DNA from: an uncultured Eubacteriales bacterium | GTDB lineage: Bacteria > Bacillota > Clostridia > Christensenellales > QALW01 | Direction of reading: 5' to 3' | Assembly (NCBI GenBank): GCA_900552055.1 | Contig: URYI01000040.1 | Coordinates: 1-14,844, forward strand | DNA length: 14,844 nt | In this document: piece by piece, positions 1 through 7,654 of the stretch | Layout of the letters: each line of letters opens with the position of its first letter | How positions within the stretch are numbered: the stretch's first letter is position 1 | Program-made: the position numbers and the translations under genes | Notes under the pieces: generated by a model | Told to the model about the DNA's origin: nothing | Seen by the model: only the letters and a program-made list of their open reading frames with translations | Database searches by the model: none

Positions 1-16
1 TCCGGCTTAAGCCGGA
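1..16. terminator. Palindrome at window edge, possible terminator of the solute-binding protein gene
   Basis: The first 16 bases form a perfect palindrome that can fold as a 6-bp stem (TCCGGC/GCCGGA) closed by a TTAA loop. It lies about 32 nt downstream of the stop codon of the minus-strand solute-binding protein gene, where an intrinsic terminator would be expected. The position where a U-tract would appear on the minus-strand transcript is outside the window, so terminator function is inferred from location and symmetry only. Confidence 0.35.
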
Positions 17-47
17 GCAGCGGCGGCGTTTTATGGACAGCGTGCTG

Positions 48-1478
48 TTATTGCAGTCCCTGTTCGCTTTTAAGCGCATAATTAATGGAATCGGCCACCG
101 AATCAAAATGCGCCTGCGCCGTAGTAGAGCCATCCAAAATGCTGAGGATAACCGACATATCTGAGAAGGGCGCCGTAACTGCATTTGAATAGTTCCAAAT
201 CTTATAGCCCATGGTTTTATCAGCCAGATTATTCAACGTCCACAGCGAGCCTTCATCCGAAGCGAAAGTCATGGCCTCGGCCTCAAAAAGCGCCTTATCC
301 TCCTCGCTCCCTATTGCATATTCCGGACGCAGATATTCGCACATAATCTGCACTGCACCCGCCTTATTGCTTATATCCTTAAAAACTCCCGACGGCACAT
401 ACCAGTTTACCATAGAAGAATAGTCCTGCGCCGCGGGGCCTTTAGGGGGCATTAGTATGCCCAGCCGGTCAATCCCAAGATTGTCAGGCGAATAATTAGT
501 TGCACGGCACATATATGTCACCGTCATAGCATATTTGCCTGTATTAAACTCCGAATCGCCGCCTACGTTTATCTGATTATCCTGAAATAGCTGCGCAAGG
601 AAATTATATGTTTCAACCACCCTGGCGTCATTTCCCGCATAAACGTCAGCCATAGTGCCGTTAGGCTGCTCCTGTTTCCCCAACGGGTCAACCTGGTTGG
701 CCGCCATAAGCGCATAGGGCATAACCACATCGGTAGTATACAATACGCCGTATTCGCCGGAATCCGGGTCGGTTGTCTGAGCCGCTATCTCGCGGAACTT
801 CTCCCAGGTCCATTCGCCATTCTGATTAAGCTCATACAGTTCCTGAACCGAAATCCCTTTAGCTTCCATAACGTTTTTATCTATAAAAGTCACCATATTG
901 AAGGATACATTGCCCACGCCGTTTACCCTGGGCACGCAGTACCACAGCTTATCCTGAAATATGCATGTCTCCTGTAATTGGGTGTCCCAATAAGCCTCAT
1001 CATTAAAATCGGCGTACTGGCTGTAATCGCTCAGAGGCGCCATAATAGCCCCAGGCCTACCGTTGTAATTATAAAACCGCAGCACATTGTAATTACCGCC
1101 CAGATCCACTATATCCGCAAGGGGCGTGCCCGTATATGCCGCTTCCATAGCTGTGGCGTCCCAGCTTCCTTCGGGGGATTTCACATATTCTATGGTAATT
1201 CCGTATTTTTCCTGTATGGCCTCCCGTTTTTTATGCCATGCCGCCGCCATTGAATCGCTCATCGCCTCATACGGGTTATTTGGGTCCGTTACGTTCCAGA
1301 CCAGATAACGATAAGTCTCCCCCTCCTTAACGGCATTAAGCAGCCCCGTCTGAGCCGCCTGCGATACGGCTGAAGCAGTGGGCGCAGGAACCGTTTGACC
1401 CGTTTCATCGCCGCAGCCCGAAAAAGACAGGGCCAGTACGGCCAAAGCTGCGGCCACAGCGCACAATCTGCCTTTCAC
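48..1478 (-). CDS. ABC transporter extracellular solute-binding lipoprotein (family 1 type)
   Basis: This is a predicted 476-residue lipoprotein that would capture a substrate outside the membrane and deliver it to an ABC permease. The start is set at GTG (1476-1478) because a GGAGGAGG ribosome binding site sits about 7 nt upstream; the longer reading from TTG at 1502 would place that site inside the gene. Residues 1-22 are a lipoprotein signal: K and R, a hydrophobic Ala/Leu/Val stretch, then F-S-G-C with Cys22 as the predicted lipidated residue (Phe at -3 is atypical). A Ser/Thr/Ala/Gln linker follows, then a mature domain with features common in family 1 sugar-binding proteins, such as W-H-K-K-R followed by a Y-G-I-T segment and an aromatic-rich middle. 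No permease or ATPase gene is visible; a hairpin follows the stop. Substrate is unknown, but oligosaccharides are typical of the family. Confidence 0.85.
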   Translation of the reverse strand: MKGRLCAVAAALAVLALSFSGCGDETGQTVPAPTASAVSQAAQTGLLNAVKEGETYRYLVWNVTDPNNPYEAMSDSMAAAWHKKREAIQEKYGITIEYVKSPEGSWDATAMEAAYTGTPLADIVDLGGNYNVLRFYNYNGRPGAIMAPLSDYSQYADFNDEAYWDTQLQETCIFQDKLWYCVPRVNGVGNVSFNMVTFIDKNVMEAKGISVQELYELNQNGEWTWEKFREIAAQTTDPDSGEYGVLYTTDVVMPYALMAANQVDPLGKQEQPNGTMADVYAGNDARVVETYNFLAQLFQDNQINVGGDSEFNTGKYAMTVTYMCRATNYSPDNLGIDRLGILMPPKGPAAQDYSSMVNWYVPSGVFKDISNKAGAVQIMCEYLRPEYAIGSEEDKALFEAEAMTFASDEGSLWTLNNLADKTMGYKIWNYSNAVTAPFSDMSVILSILDGSTTAQAHFDSVADSINYALKSEQGLQ

Positions 1479-1543
1479 ATATATCCCTCCTCCATTTATC
1501 AATTATAATTAAATTATATATATTGCAGCATAAAATAAAATAG

Positions 1544-1572
1544 ATTATATTAACATAAATTTGTCTGGGCAA
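1544..1572 (-). promoter_or_regulatory. Sigma-A type promoter of the solute-binding protein gene
   Basis: Read on the minus strand, TTGCCC (1567-1572) and TATAAT (1544-1549) are separated by exactly 17 nt, about 65 nt upstream of the GTG start. The -35 element overlaps an imperfect inverted repeat (CTGGG at 1565-1569 with CCCAG at 1583-1587, 13 nt apart), which could be an operator. The promoter is read from consensus matching; the operator is only a suggestion. Confidence 0.6.
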
Positions 1573-1643
1573 GTTCAATCGCCCCAGTCAGGCAAACCAA
1601 TTTTTCACCAGTACCCGGCTCATCCTTTAGCTGAGGCATGCAT

Positions 1644-1664
1644 GCGTTCCCCTGTTTGGGACGC
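1644..1664. other. Short hairpin in the divergent intergenic region
   Basis: GCG-T-TCCC pairs with GGGACGC around a 6-nt loop, giving seven base pairs with one bulged T. It lies just upstream of the -35 element of the DUF951 gene and has no U-tract on either strand, so it does not look like a terminator. A regulator-binding dyad is possible. Function is unknown. Confidence 0.25.
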
Positions 1665-1681
1665 AGCTGTTAAATAACTAA

Positions 1682-1710
1682 TTGTGCAATTTAAAAATAT
1701 CTGATAGAAT
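1682..1710 (+). promoter_or_regulatory. Sigma-A type promoter of the DUF951-signal peptidase genes
   Basis: TTGTGC (1682-1687) and TAGAAT (1705-1710) are spaced by 17 nt in an AT-rich stretch, ending 37 nt before the TTG start of the DUF951 gene. An overlapping TATAAT at 1710-1715 is an alternative -10 but would give a 22-nt spacer. Confidence 0.6.
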
Positions 1711-1747
1711 ATAATAATAGTATCAGCATTTTACGGAGGTGCTTAAA

Positions 1748-1948
1748 TTGGTTATCAATATAGGCGATACGGTAATAACCAAAAAGCCCCACCCCTGCGG
1801 ACAGAACTCATGGACGGTCATCCGTACGGGAGCGGACGTAAAATTAAAATGCAACGGCTGCGGCCGGGTGGTAATGATGGACAGGCTGCAATGCGAAAAA
1901 AAGATTAAAAAGCTGATAAGCAAGGCGGATTCTGACAATGAGCTTTGA
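1748..1948 (+). CDS. DUF951 family protein (YyzM-like)
   Basis: This is a predicted 66-residue protein. The start chosen is TTG at 1748, because GGAGG (1735-1739) is 8 nt upstream; the alternative GTG at 1739 overlaps that ribosome binding site. The sequence has the family signature: G-D near the N-terminus, K-K-P-H-P-C-G, then G-A-D-V, C-N-G-C-G and a basic C-terminal helix. The Cys in HPCG and the C-x-x-C pair look like a metal-binding or zinc-ribbon arrangement. The molecular role of DUF951 is not established; I recall the Bacillus homologue lying near the replication origin. The gene overlaps the signal peptidase gene by 11 nt, which suggests translational coupling. Confidence 0.88.
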   Translation: MVINIGDTVITKKPHPCGQNSWTVIRTGADVKLKCNGCGRVVMMDRLQCEKKIKKLISKADSDNEL

Positions 1949-3842
1949 AAAGGACGACCGTCAGCTGCGGATGGACGATCAGGACAATACTGAGACCATT
2001 ACATATCCTCAGACAGAAACTGACGACGGCGCTGAAAATAATACAGACGCATATTTTGCTGAAAGCGGCACAGATAACGAGATAAAGCCGGGGGAAAATA
2101 AAAGCGAACGGGTACGCAGAGCGGCAGAGGGCGCCCAGGACGATTTAACAGGGACAGGGCGCAGCCGTTCTGTGCCCCGAAAGGACGCTGAAGCCAATTC
2201 TGACGCATACACCGAATATCGCCCTGCAAAGAAGCGCAGGAAAGCTTTGGGAAGCAAATCTTCCTTCGGCGCTCCGCTGAACCCATCCGCTTCAGCTGTT
2301 CCGCGCAGGAGAGAGCGTCTGGAAGAAATTGAAGAGCCGGCCAAGGTGCTGCGCGCCGACGACGGTTTCACCGGCAAATTTACTTGGGCGGAGAACACCT
2401 CCCCTCAAAGCAAAGGCGGCGCTAAGAGCGCAAAGCAAGCAAACGCAGAAATCCCCGTCCCTCCAGGCGCGGCAAAAATAGCGGGCGAAAGCGCCAAAAA
2501 AGCTTTAAGCACCCGTACTGCGGCAGAGCGGGCCATTAAAGGCGCGCCCGGCAGTACAGAACAGCCCGTTAAAAGCGCTTCGGCTCCGCACATAACCACC
2601 GCGCGGACAGCTAAAAATACTCCGGGCACTCCCGCCCCCGCAGAGCCGGCAGGCCCAGAGGGGCCGAATCTCCGCGGCGCGGTGATACAGGAAGCTGATA
2701 AATCTTCAGATATACAAGAAATTAATCGCCGGGAGGAAGCTGATGCCGCCAGCCGCGCGGACAAGCCCAGGAGCATTGAAGGCGGCCCAAGCACTCCCGG
2801 CAGCGCCGCAAAATACCAAAGCGGCATTGGCGATGGAGTCAAAAACATAATAAACAGCAGCGGCACAGACGAATTGGTTCGGGAAAATACAGAAGATATA
2901 ACTTCTGAGGACAGCCTGACCTTGAGCCTGCCCAGAATCGACATACAGCACACGCAGATAAATAAAGGGCATGCCTTTAAAAAAACTAAAATCCAATTAG
3001 ACAGTATTTCTGCGGATAAGTCTCCTTTCCCTCCCTCTGACAGGCGCGCTTCAGGCAGCGGCCAGGCTCCATCAAAAGTCCTGACAGCTTTAATTGAAAA
3101 GCCCCAGATACTGCTTGAAACGCCCTACTCGGTGCTGACCAAGAGCGGCCCCCATCTGCGTTACAGGCTGGAATACGGATATCCGGACGCAAAAATACCT
3201 GAACAAGAGCAGTCTATTCCGGGCCAGGATTTTTCCCCTTTGGAACTGGAGGCCATGAACCGCAGCGCTCCTGTAGCCGAAGGGAAAAAGCCCCGCACGC
3301 AAAAAAAGCGCAAAAGCCTGGGCAGAGAAATATTCGGCTGGCTCAAGGTGCTTGCCGCCGCATTAATACTGGCGCTGATTATACGGCAGTTTGTATTCGT
3401 GCTGGTATGGGTGGAAGGTTCAAGCATGGAGCCCACTCTTATGAACCAGGAACGCATTATCGTTACGCGCTATGACTATATATTCGGCGACCCGCAGAGG
3501 CAGGATATCATAATCTGCCATTTTCCTGACGGAGACGACAAGGACAATTATGTCAAAAGGGTTATCGGACTGCCGGGCGAAAAAATAAGAATAGACGACG
3601 GAACCGTATATATTAACGGCGAAGCTCTGGAAGAGCCCTATATTGTCTATGAGAAAATTCAGGATATGGATGAAATAACCATACCTGAAAATATGTATTT
3701 TGTAATGGGGGATAACCGTTTCAACAGCCGGGACAGCCGCGTCGTAGGCTTAATTGAGCGTTCCCAGATACAAGGGCATGTAAGATATGTATTCTATCCC
3801 TTTGAGGACAGGCGTTCGGTGGATTATTTGCCGACCGGCTGA
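1938..3842 (+). CDS. lepB: Signal peptidase I with a long cytoplasmic low-complexity N-terminal extension
   Basis: The C-terminal part (about residues 464-634) is a complete Gram-positive type signal peptidase I, which removes signal peptides from secreted proteins on the outer face of the membrane. One membrane segment (about 467-491) is followed by the nucleophile Ser496 in S-S-M-E-P-T, the general base Lys540 in V-K-R-V-I-G, and the G-D-N (591-593) and S-R-D-S-R (597-601) boxes. Residues 1-460 are unusual: rich in Ala, Ser, Pro, Gly, Glu, Lys and Arg, without Cys and without any hydrophobic segment, with an acidic start and scattered basic clusters (K-K-R-R-K at about 100). Typical Gram-positive enzymes have about 170-200 residues. 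With one N-in membrane segment, the extension should be cytoplasmic and probably disordered. The ATG overlaps the DUF951 stop and has AAGGCGG upstream. An internal ATG near 3255 could give a standard-size enzyme, but its GGAGG is only 2 nt away. Confidence 0.88.
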   Translation: MSFEKDDRQLRMDDQDNTETITYPQTETDDGAENNTDAYFAESGTDNEIKPGENKSERVRRAAEGAQDDLTGTGRSRSVPRKDAEANSDAYTEYRPAKKRRKALGSKSSFGAPLNPSASAVPRRRERLEEIEEPAKVLRADDGFTGKFTWAENTSPQSKGGAKSAKQANAEIPVPPGAAKIAGESAKKALSTRTAAERAIKGAPGSTEQPVKSASAPHITTARTAKNTPGTPAPAEPAGPEGPNLRGAVIQEADKSSDIQEINRREEADAASRADKPRSIEGGPSTPGSAAKYQSGIGDGVKNIINSSGTDELVRENTEDITSEDSLTLSLPRIDIQHTQINKGHAFKKTKIQLDSISADKSPFPPSDRRASGSGQAPSKVLTALIEKPQILLETPYSVLTKSGPHLRYRLEYGYPDAKIPEQEQSIPGQDFSPLELEAMNRSAPVAEGKKPRTQKKRKSLGREIFGWLKVLAAALILALIIRQFVFVLVWVEGSSMEPTLMNQERIIVTRYDYIFGDPQRQDIIICHFPDGDDKDNYVKRVIGLPGEKIRIDDGTVYINGEALEEPYIVYEKIQDMDEITIPENMYFVMGDNRFNSRDSRVVGLIERSQIQGHVRYVFYPFEDRRSVDYLPTG

Positions 3843-3869
3843 CGGCGCCTGCCCGGAAAGAAGGTTTTT

Positions 3870-4664
3870 ATGCTGAAGGCAGATTATCATGTGCATACCC
3901 GCCTAAGCTATGACGGCGGGGGCGATTTAACTGAATACTGCGCCAAGGCAGAGGAATTGGGGCTTTCTGAATTATGCGTTACCGACCATCTGGATATAGG
4001 CTGCGCTCAAATGGAATTTACGCCCCATGACCAGAGGGTGTATTTAGAACAGTACCAAAACGCATGCAGGCAGTTCCCTAAGCTTGGGCTTCGCCTGGGT
4101 ATGGAAATAGGCTTCAGGCCGGATACGCATGTGGAAAGCGCAATGTTCATCAGCGCGCTGCCGTTGGATTTCGTAATTAATTCCATACACGAGATAAACG
4201 ATGTGGACCCCTATTACGGCGGCTATTTTGACGGCAAAACAAGAGAGGAGGCCTATTTTGAATACCTGGAGCAGGTACTGGATTCATTAGAAGCGGCATA
4301 TCCTTTTAATGTGATTGGACATATAGGCTATCCTGAGAGGTACGCGCCCTATCTCTGCCCTTGCCTGGAATACAGGGAGTTCCCCGATTTAATAGACGCT
4401 ATACTTTTAAGAACCATATATGACGGAAAAGGAATAGAAATAAATACCTCCACCCTTAAGCAGCTGGGCAAGACCATGCCTGCCCGGAGCATAATAGCTC
4501 GTTACCGCGAATTAGGCGGAGAATATATAACCGTAGGCTCGGACGCGCATTCACCGGCCAAGCTGGGCGTTAATTTTGCGGACGCCCATGAGCTGTTAAA
4601 AGAGCTGGGTTTTAAATACATAACCTCCTACCGGGAATTTAAGCCGGAGCAGCGGCCCATTTAG
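3870..4664 (+). CDS. PHP-domain phosphoesterase, histidinol-phosphatase (HisJ/HisK) family
   Basis: This 264-residue protein belongs to the PHP metallophosphoesterases; the closest functional label is histidinol phosphatase (histidine biosynthesis, cytoplasm). All expected metal-ligand motifs are visible: H7-x-H9 near the N-terminus, T-D39-H40, G-M-E79, N-S-I-H107-E, G-H151 and S-D225-A-H227. The length fits the family. The ATG has GAAAGAAGG 5-6 nt upstream and follows the signal peptidase stop by 27 nt, so the two genes are probably co-transcribed. No other histidine-biosynthesis genes are present here, and PHP phosphatases act on several phosphate esters, so the substrate is inferred from family resemblance only. 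Confidence 0.85.
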   Translation: MLKADYHVHTRLSYDGGGDLTEYCAKAEELGLSELCVTDHLDIGCAQMEFTPHDQRVYLEQYQNACRQFPKLGLRLGMEIGFRPDTHVESAMFISALPLDFVINSIHEINDVDPYYGGYFDGKTREEAYFEYLEQVLDSLEAAYPFNVIGHIGYPERYAPYLCPCLEYREFPDLIDAILLRTIYDGKGIEINTSTLKQLGKTMPARSIIARYRELGGEYITVGSDAHSPAKLGVNFADAHELLKELGFKYITSYREFKPEQRPI

Positions 4665-4747
4665 CCAGTAAAGCGTCTGTTCCGGAAAAAGGGCTTTTGC
4701 TTGAAAATGCGCGCTTGTCTGGGAGCAGTTTACCGCGTGATATAAAC

Positions 4748-4768
4748 AAAGCCGTTGTCCGGCGTTTT
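4748..4768 (+). terminator. Weak candidate terminator after the PHP gene
   Basis: AAAGCCG pairs imperfectly with CGGCGTTT around a 5-nt loop (TTGTC), followed by a short T-run before an A-rich stretch. The stem has only four GC pairs and a bulged G, so termination would be partial at best. Confidence 0.25.
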
Positions 4769-4785
4769 AAAAATAAATCATTCAA

Positions 4786-4814
4786 CCTGTTTAATTTACA
4801 GGAACAAACATAAT
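4786..4814 (+). promoter_or_regulatory. Possible promoter/operator region of the CPBP-RlmH operon
   Basis: A dyad of CCTGT and ACAGG arms separated by 7 nt (4786-4802) lies just upstream of CATAAT (4809-4814), a 5/6 match to a -10 element, 27 nt before the chosen start codon. I see no good -35 hexamer at 16-18 nt, so an activator-dependent or weak promoter is the most that can be suggested. Confidence 0.25.
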
Positions 4815-4841
4815 CTTCTTAAGGCAGGTGTCACACAAAAC

Positions 4842-5906
4842 ATGAACAATCCCAATCAGCAATACGGCATGAGGTACGGGAGCCACCCTTCTCTGCTGAC
4901 CGCAAACCTGGCGCTTATCGTATTTCTGGTGCTGCAAAGCCTGATAAGCAGCGGCTTTTCCCTGCTGGTGGATATCTTTAACATAAGCGACACCTCTCTG
5001 CTCTACCGGTTTTTGAGCTCTGCCTCGGTTCAGCTACTCTGCCTGCTGCCCTGCGCATTCATTTTTACTCTTTCGGGCAGGCGGCGGCCGGCGGCTGTTC
5101 TAAGGCTGCGCCGGAATATCAATCTTATACAGGTGCTCTTTTTGTGCGCAATAGGCTTTGCGCTCATATACCTGGCCAACGGGCTGAACAATCTATTGAT
5201 GCTCTGGCTGGAATCATTAGGCTATGTGCCCATGAGCTTTAACAGCTATGAGCCGGACAGCATCTGGGGACTGGCCGTCTGCCTTATTTCCACAGCCGTT
5301 ATGCCCGCAATATGCGAGGAGTTCTTTTTCCGGGGCGAAATAATGCGCTCATATGAAAGATTCGGCCCCGGCGTTGCCGTATTGGTTTCGGCGCTGCTTT
5401 TCGGGCTTATGCACGGAAATATCGAGCAGGCATTCTTTGCGTTTATATGCGGTCTGGTGCTTGGCGCCTGCGTTATGATTACCGGCTCTATCTGGGCGGG
5501 AGTAGCAGTCCATTTCTTCAATAACGCCTACTCTTTAGTGCTCTCCTACGTTACCCGGAACGCCCCCGTGCAGAGCATAACTGTTGAAGAGTACCTCTAT
5601 TCTAACCTGATATATATCCTCTTCGGCGCGGTACTTTTAGCCTGCGCCGGCATAGGCTTTATAAAATATACCCGCCACCGGAACCTGCGCACGACCGGCT
5701 CTGCCCTTCCCGACGAGCTTGCGCCCGATTATTCTCCGCTGGACGAAAGCATGGACTATCAGACGGGACAATTCTTCCCCACAAGCGCAGCCGGCCGAAA
5801 TTCGGGTACAGCATATGTGCTGCTTGCAGCTTTTGTCTTTATAGAAGCAATAGGCATAACCATTTTGACATTATTTCAGATGGGAGCTATACCGTGGCTG
5901 ATATAA
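4842..5906 (+). CDS. CPBP family intramembrane metalloprotease (CAAX-type/ABI)
   Basis: This is a polytopic membrane protein of about 355 residues with several hydrophobic segments. It carries the three conserved motifs of the CPBP family: E159-E160-F-F-F-R164 (EExxxR), F187-G-L-M-H191 (FxxxH) and H224-F-F-N-N228 (HxxxN), which form the glutamate/histidine metal site inside the membrane. Bacterial members are linked to peptide maturation, bacteriocin immunity or membrane-protein turnover; none can be assigned here. I prefer ATG 4842 (after AAGGCAGGTG) to the upstream in-frame TTG at 4755, which has no ribosome binding site and lies in a hairpin loop. The gene overlaps rlmH by 13 nt. A hydrophilic stretch followed by one more membrane segment forms the C-terminus, giving a longer tail than many members. 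Confidence 0.88.
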   Translation: MNNPNQQYGMRYGSHPSLLTANLALIVFLVLQSLISSGFSLLVDIFNISDTSLLYRFLSSASVQLLCLLPCAFIFTLSGRRRPAAVLRLRRNINLIQVLFLCAIGFALIYLANGLNNLLMLWLESLGYVPMSFNSYEPDSIWGLAVCLISTAVMPAICEEFFFRGEIMRSYERFGPGVAVLVSALLFGLMHGNIEQAFFAFICGLVLGACVMITGSIWAGVAVHFFNNAYSLVLSYVTRNAPVQSITVEEYLYSNLIYILFGAVLLACAGIGFIKYTRHRNLRTTGSALPDELAPDYSPLDESMDYQTGQFFPTSAAGRNSGTAYVLLAAFVFIEAIGITILTLFQMGAIPWLI

Positions 5907-6364
5907 AAATCCTTTGCGTAGGCTCTCTTACCGAGCCTTTTTACCGGGACATGCAGGCCGAATTTTTAAAACGGCTGAAACGATACGCCAATATCAGCAT
6001 AATTGAAGTGCCCGACGAAAAATGCAGGCGCCCAGCAGACGGACAGGCGGCCGTAAAAAAAGAGGGCGAAAGGCTATTAGACAAAATAGATGAAAAGTCG
6101 TATAATATAGCCTTAGATATAGCCGGCATCTCTCCCTCCAGCGAGGAGCTGGCTCAAAAAATAAGCGGCCTGATAGATAATTCAGCCCGGCTTTGCTTTA
6201 TTATAGGCGGTTCTTTCGGCCTTTCGGAGGCGGTGCTAAAAAAATGCCGGCTGCGTCTGAGCCTGTCCCGCCTCACCTTTACCCATAATATGGCCAGGCT
6301 TTTACTATTAGAGCAGCTTTACCGAAGCTTTAAGATAAACGAAGGAGCGCCCTACCATAAATAG
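5894..6364 (+). CDS. rlmH: 23S rRNA (pseudouridine1915-N3)-methyltransferase RlmH
   Basis: RlmH methylates pseudouridine 1915 in helix 69 of 23S rRNA, using S-adenosylmethionine, on assembled ribosomes. The 156-residue length matches the family. Diagnostic features are the SPOUT knot motif I-G-G-S-F-G (104-109), the S-L-S-R-L-T-F-T-H segment (123-131), and the C-terminal G-x-P-Y-H-K ending (Y154-H155-K156). The start is GTG at 5894, with GGGAG 7 nt upstream inside the CPBP gene. The overlap with the CPBP gene and the 15-nt gap to the M14 gene indicate one operon. Firmicutes often carry rlmH near the replication origin, but nothing origin-like is seen here. Confidence 0.95.
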   Translation: MADIKILCVGSLTEPFYRDMQAEFLKRLKRYANISIIEVPDEKCRRPADGQAAVKKEGERLLDKIDEKSYNIALDIAGISPSSEELAQKISGLIDNSARLCFIIGGSFGLSEAVLKKCRLRLSLSRLTFTHNMARLLLLEQLYRSFKINEGAPYHK

Positions 6365-6379
6365 CGGCAACAACCTGTT

Positions 6380-7654
6380 ATGAAGAAATATATAACTAAG
6401 CTTTTAATATTATTTATAGTTCTGGCAATGCTCTGCGGCTGCGCCCGGCAGACGGACGCCACCCTTTCGCCCGGCAGCAGCGGACAAGCCCCGGCGAGCG
6501 CAACGGTAAGCGGGGCGATTACCCCCCAGCCTTCTGAAAGCAGCTTAAGCACTCAGGCGCAAAGCCCAGCCGATACTGCCGGCAATACTGCAAATAATTC
6601 CTCAAGCGCGCCTGAAATAACCCAGAGCGCGCCCCCTACCCCGTCATTCACGCCGGCAAATACCCCAACGCCAAAGCCCACGCCTACGCCTGAACCTACT
6701 CCCACGCCCGAACCAACACCCACCCCTATAACCGGGACTTCTCAAAAATACGATTATCAGCAGCTGCAAACAGATATCGCACTGCTTTCCTCCATGTATC
6801 CTGACAAGATAACTGTTTCTTCTATAGGAACCAGTCACTTTAACAGGGATATTCCCCTTATCATCCTGGGCAACCCCTCGGCCGCCAAGCGCGTACTCAT
6901 ACACGGAGCCATGCACGCCCGCGAATACATAACCTCACAGGTAATTATGCTCACGCTGGAGCGTTATCTGCGCGATTACGACACGCTGACCTATAACGGC
7001 GTAAAATATTCAGACATACTCAGCCAGGTGGCTATATATATCGTTCCCATGGTCAACCCTGACGGCGTGGAACTGGTCAATAACGGCATTGATTCTGTGC
7101 CCTCAGAATACCGAAGCATTGTGCTGGATATAAACAACGGCAAAACCAATTTCAGCCAATGGAAAGCCAACGGGCTGGGAGTTGATCTCAACAACAATTA
7201 CGGCATCCTTGGCTCTATTGACGGCAAGAACTATGCCAGCGTGCCCGCCTCCATGGGCTTTCCGGGCGAAGGCGCTTTTTCAGAGCCTGAAACAATCGCC
7301 ATAGCCGATTTAACCAGCGAGATGGATTTCCTTTCCACCTCCTCATACCATACCAAGGGTGAGATTATCTACTGGTACTTTGGACAGACGGGCGAAGACG
7401 AAACGCGGGATTTGGCTTACGCGCGCGAATTGGCCAAGCTGACTGATTATTCGCTGGTTTCCAAAAACGGCAGCAGCGTAAACAATCTGGCCATGGGCTA
7501 CAAGGACTGGTTCGTTCTGGCCTTTAACCGCCCCGGCTTTACCATAGAATGCGGCCAGGGTTCGCATCCCTTAAAGGTCTCCCAGCTGGATTCCATCTAC
7601 CAGGCGGTGAAATATGTGCCCATACATATGGCCTGGAGGAAATATGAAGCATGA
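6380..7654 (+). CDS. M14 family zinc carboxypeptidase lipoprotein
   Basis: This is a predicted 424-residue secreted lipoprotein. The signal (M-K-K-Y, hydrophobic core) ends in lipobox L-C-G-C with Cys21. Residues 22-117 form a Ser/Thr/Ala/Gln linker ending in eleven x-Pro dipeptides (95-116; Thr, Lys or Glu before Pro), a spacer typical of wall-spanning proteins. The catalytic domain (about 124-424) shows H179-A-R-E182 and H324 as zinc ligands, N226-P-D-G, and Glu390 in F-T-I-E-C-G as the general base. Members in Firmicutes often cleave gamma-D-Glu-diamino-acid bonds in peptidoglycan peptides, which would fit a cell-wall role. The usual N-R-N motif reads N271-N272-N273, so the carboxylate-binding Arg is missing. 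No strong ribosome binding site precedes the ATG; the gene is probably coupled to rlmH, 15 nt upstream. Confidence 0.87.
   Translation: MKKYITKLLILFIVLAMLCGCARQTDATLSPGSSGQAPASATVSGAITPQPSESSLSTQAQSPADTAGNTANNSSSAPEITQSAPPTPSFTPANTPTPKPTPTPEPTPTPEPTPTPITGTSQKYDYQQLQTDIALLSSMYPDKITVSSIGTSHFNRDIPLIILGNPSAAKRVLIHGAMHAREYITSQVIMLTLERYLRDYDTLTYNGVKYSDILSQVAIYIVPMVNPDGVELVNNGIDSVPSEYRSIVLDINNGKTNFSQWKANGLGVDLNNNYGILGSIDGKNYASVPASMGFPGEGAFSEPETIAIADLTSEMDFLSTSSYHTKGEIIYWYFGQTGEDETRDLAYARELAKLTDYSLVSKNGSSVNNLAMGYKDWFVLAFNRPGFTIECGQGSHPLKVSQLDSIYQAVKYVPIHMAWRKYEA

Noticed and set aside
1479..1502. TTG start adding eight codons to the solute-binding protein
   Set aside because: The added codons contain the GGAGGAGG ribosome binding site for the GTG at 1478, so translation from 1502 is unlikely.
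2405..2953. 182-codon open frame on the minus strand inside the signal peptidase gene
   Set aside because: It is antisense to a frame with normal codon usage, has no recognisable domain, and is explained by Ala/Ser/Pro-rich codons on the plus strand.
4755..4841. Upstream TTG start adding 29 codons to the CPBP protease
   Set aside because: It has no ribosome binding site, lies in a hairpin loop, and the added residues do not resemble the start of a membrane protein.
6659..6727. Short tandem DNA repeat, possible repeat array
   Set aside because: It encodes the x-Pro dipeptide linker of the M14 lipoprotein and is explained by protein composition.
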